In this document: one piece after another, positions 4,997 through 6,973 of the stretch
Position numbering within the stretch: position 1 is the stretch's first letter
Layout: each line of letters starts with the position of its first letter
Source: Oscillospiraceae bacterium
Lineage (GTDB): Bacteria > Bacillota > Clostridia > Oscillospirales > Oscillospiraceae
NCBI GenBank assembly: GCA_031264545.1
Contig: JAISDV010000045.1
Location: forward strand, 1-6,973
Length of the DNA stretch: 6,973 bases
Direction: 5' to 3'
Notes under the pieces: generated by a model
Databases searched by the model: none
Seen by the model: only the letters and a program-made list of their open reading frames with translations
Told to the model about the DNA's origin: nothing
Position numbers and translations under genes: made by a program

Positions 4997-6973
4997 AGAG
5001 CCTCGGGTCTACCGGCTCACTTTCAAAGGCCAGCACCGCGAAAACACACTCATGTACTCTATACAGCGGTCCTTTTGCAACAAAACGCTCGAGGGATTCC
5101 ATGCCAAGGGAGAATTCACGCAGAGCTAACCGGCGTTTGCGGTTTAAGCTGCGTTTTTTCAGGCGCTTCATGTGCTCAGGCAAAGTATACTCCGGACTGT
5201 AGATGATACGCAGGTATTCACGGCCGCGGCATTTAATTGCGGGCTGCAGGAGTTCCGTACCCTGCTGTGAGATAAACATATAGGGTTTTACTACCATACC
5301 TTCACCGCCGGAGCCGGTCAGTTCAAGCCACCAGTCGATGCCGCGCTGTACACTGTCATCATCGGTCACATCAACCAAAAGATATTCAGTCGGCACAAAC
5401 AAGCCGTCTGATCCGGTGATATACTTTCTGATGGTTTCCATGTGCCAGACGTGATCCTTGCCGCCATGGACTGAGCCCTCAGTTGCGAGAATATGAAACG
5501 GAGCAATTTTCAAATCCTCAACACCCGCTACCGACCAGCAATATTCACGGTAGGCATCAATATATCCGTTAACGCAGGATTGCCGCTCTTTGAATGTTTT
5601 CAGCACTTCGGACATATCAACATTCTGGCCTGAAGTGTTTTTCGAAACTTCATAAGCGAGATTCTCCCGTTTACAGGCATCTTCCAAGGCTTCAATGGCT
5701 GTTTTTAGCGCTGTTTGTCCGGCGCACCCGACAGGCGCATACTGTTTTCGCAGTAATGTTTGTGCCTTGGCAGACCATGGCATCAATTCGGTATCGAGGC
5801 AAATCCAGTCGGTTTGAAAATCATTCCAGAACCCGCTCCTTGTCAATGCGCCGTCAAGCCGATCAAAAATGGCATTTTCAATGGCTCTGTCCTCAAAGAA
5901 ATGCCGTCCGGTGCGGGTATAAACAATACCCCTGCTGTTATCCGTGACCCCGAATCTGCGCTTTGCGGTTTCGGCATCACGACAAAGCGTTATGACCGAG
6001 CGTGACCCCATGTGCTTTTTCTCGCAGACGACCTGTTCAACACCCTTGTCCCGATAATAAGCAAATGCCTCTGTCGGGTATTCCAGATAATCGGGAAGCT
6101 TGCTGGTTTCACACGGCGACATGGTCGGAGGCAAATAGATAAGCCAATGGGGATCAGCCGCAAAACGGCTCATGACTTCCAGCGCCGCAGCAGAATTGTC
6201 TTCACGCACATCGATCACCGGCGTCAGTCGGGTCTGTAAGTGAAGTTTACCGGAAACGTCATCTATGGTCAGCATGTCGTCATAGGTTTGCATTTCCGAA
6301 TTTAATGGTTTCAGAGGTTCATAGTATACGGCTTTCGCTTTAACGCTGACGATCTCACGTTCGGGGTATCGCAGGGCGGTCAGCTTACCTCCAAACACAC
6401 AGCCCGTATCAAGGCAATAGGTATTATTCAAAATAGCAGGTTCCACCTGGGGAATATGTCCGTAAACCACCATGGCACGGCCACGGTATTCATGCGTCCA
6501 GTCGAGGCGTACCGGCAAGCCGTATTCATCTGTTTCGCCGGTTGTTTCGCCATACAGACAGAAATCTCTCACACGCATGGAGCCGCGGCCCTGAAAATGT
6601 TCCTTTACGCCAGCATGCGCGACAACGAGTTTTCCATTATCAAGCACATAATGGCTGATAAGACCGTCGAGAAATTTTGCTGCATCCGCACGGAATTCTT
6701 CGCTTTTCAGTGCCAGCTCATCTACTGTATTCTGAAGGCCATGCGTAAGCTGAACCTCACGTCCATTGAGTTTTCGTAACAACTTTATGTCGTGATTACC
6801 GGGGACGCAGAGCGCATCGCCCTTTTGCGCCATATCCATGACCAGCTGCAGGACAGCAGCATTCATTGGACCGCGGTCACACAGGTCACCGAGAAAAATG
6901 GCGCGGCGGCCTTCAGGGTGGACCATGACGCCCTCGGTATTTTCAGCATAGCCGAGCGTTGTCAGCAACTCAA
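4995..6973 (-). CDS. pnkp: Polynucleotide kinase-phosphatase-ligase (bacterial Pnkp), phosphatase and ligase domains; 5' end beyond window
   Basis: Bacterial Pnkp heals and seals broken RNA: a 5'-OH kinase, a 2',3'-phosphatase and an ATP-dependent RNA ligase in one chain of about 870 residues. The visible 659 codons match everything after the first phosphatase motif. Numbering from the TTG codon at 6968, the phosphatase shows GDLCDRG (27-33), GNHD (57-60), VAHAG (116-120) and VYGHIPQ (168-174), the metal-binding series of calcineurin-like enzymes. The ligase (about 290-657) has the nucleotidyl motif EKKHMGSR with adenylated lysine K318, then YTRTGRHFF (350-358), LDTELMPW (391-398), GGEGMVVKP (554-562, K561) and IKCRGREYLRIIY (578-590, K579). 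All nucleotidyltransferase motifs look intact. The frame stays open to the right edge (codon GAG before the TTG), so the TTG is not the real start. The kinase domain and the GDxHG phosphatase motif should lie outside. In other bacteria Pnkp works with the 3'-end 2'-O-methyltransferase Hen1, which activates the ligase. The downstream rlaP completes an RNA-repair operon. Confidence 0.95.
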   Translation of the reverse strand, partial: ELLTTLGYAENTEGVMVHPEGRRAIFLGDLCDRGPMNAAVLQLVMDMAQKGDALCVPGNHDIKLLRKLNGREVQLTHGLQNTVDELALKSEEFRADAAKFLDGLISHYVLDNGKLVVAHAGVKEHFQGRGSMRVRDFCLYGETTGETDEYGLPVRLDWTHEYRGRAMVVYGHIPQVEPAILNNTYCLDTGCVFGGKLTALRYPEREIVSVKAKAVYYEPLKPLNSEMQTYDDMLTIDDVSGKLHLQTRLTPVIDVREDNSAAALEVMSRFAADPHWLIYLPPTMSPCETSKLPDYLEYPTEAFAYYRDKGVEQVVCEKKHMGSRSVITLCRDAETAKRRFGVTDNSRGIVYTRTGRHFFEDRAIENAIFDRLDGALTRSGFWNDFQTDWICLDTELMPWSAKAQTLLRKQYAPVGCAGQTALKTAIEALEDACKRENLAYEVSKNTSGQNVDMSEVLKTFKERQSCVNGYIDAYREYCWSVAGVEDLKIAPFHILATEGSVHGGKDHVWHMETIRKYITGSDGLFVPTEYLLVDVTDDDSVQRGIDWWLELTGSGGEGMVVKPYMFISQQGTELLQPAIKCRGREYLRIIYSPEYTLPEHMKRLKKRSLNRKRRLALREFSLGMESLERFVAKGPLYRVHECVFAVLAFESEPVDPRL

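Noticed and set aside
5594..6779. Several plus-strand open frames of 75 to 117 codons inside pnkp.
   Set aside because: All are antisense to well-conserved ligase and phosphatase motifs and show no recognisable domain or convincing ribosome site.

Overview
The window holds two convergent gene blocks meeting near position 4200. No host marker gene is present. GC-rich coding DNA on the left, GPH-type sugar import and Clostridia-like versions of the families suggest an anaerobic Firmicutes bacterium, perhaps a gut or rumen clostridium. That assignment is an inference only.

Left block, plus strand (1-4122): three closely spaced genes that look like one operon. They are the C-terminal half of a GPH-family sugar:cation symporter (cut by the left edge), a complete 687-residue GH31 glycosidase of the YihQ (sulfoquinovosidase) type, and a complete UroD-like protein of the corrinoid-methyltransferase/uroporphyrinogen decarboxylase fold. 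The intergenic gaps are 33 and 25 bases, and each complete gene has a clear Shine-Dalgarno sequence. The likely logic is uptake of a glycoside, cytoplasmic hydrolysis by the GH31 enzyme, and an unknown step by the UroD-like protein. GPH plus YihQ-like GH31 echoes the sulfoquinovose operon. However, the residues that bind the sulfonate in known sulfoquinovosidases are largely replaced here (R259, E285, P298, W301, F509 where E. coli has Q, Q, R, W, Y), so the substrate is probably a different glycoside.

Junction (4123-4223): a perfect 10-bp hairpin followed, on the minus strand, by a run of Ts. It is an intrinsic terminator for the right block and may also stop the left one.

Right block, minus strand (4224-6973): an RNA-repair operon. 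The upstream gene encodes bacterial Pnkp (polynucleotide kinase-phosphatase-ligase). Its 5'-phosphotransferase domain and first phosphatase motif lie beyond the right edge, while the rest of the phosphatase and the whole ligase are present with intact motifs. Nine bases downstream, and with its ribosome binding site built over the pnkp stop codon, is a DNA polymerase beta-type nucleotidyltransferase of the RlaP family. Together they would heal, possibly extend, and seal RNAs such as tRNAs cut by ribotoxins. The usual partner methyltransferase Hen1 is not in the window; if present it should lie further right. Sampled stretches of this block are about 47-53% GC against about 65-73% in the left block, suggesting separate histories.
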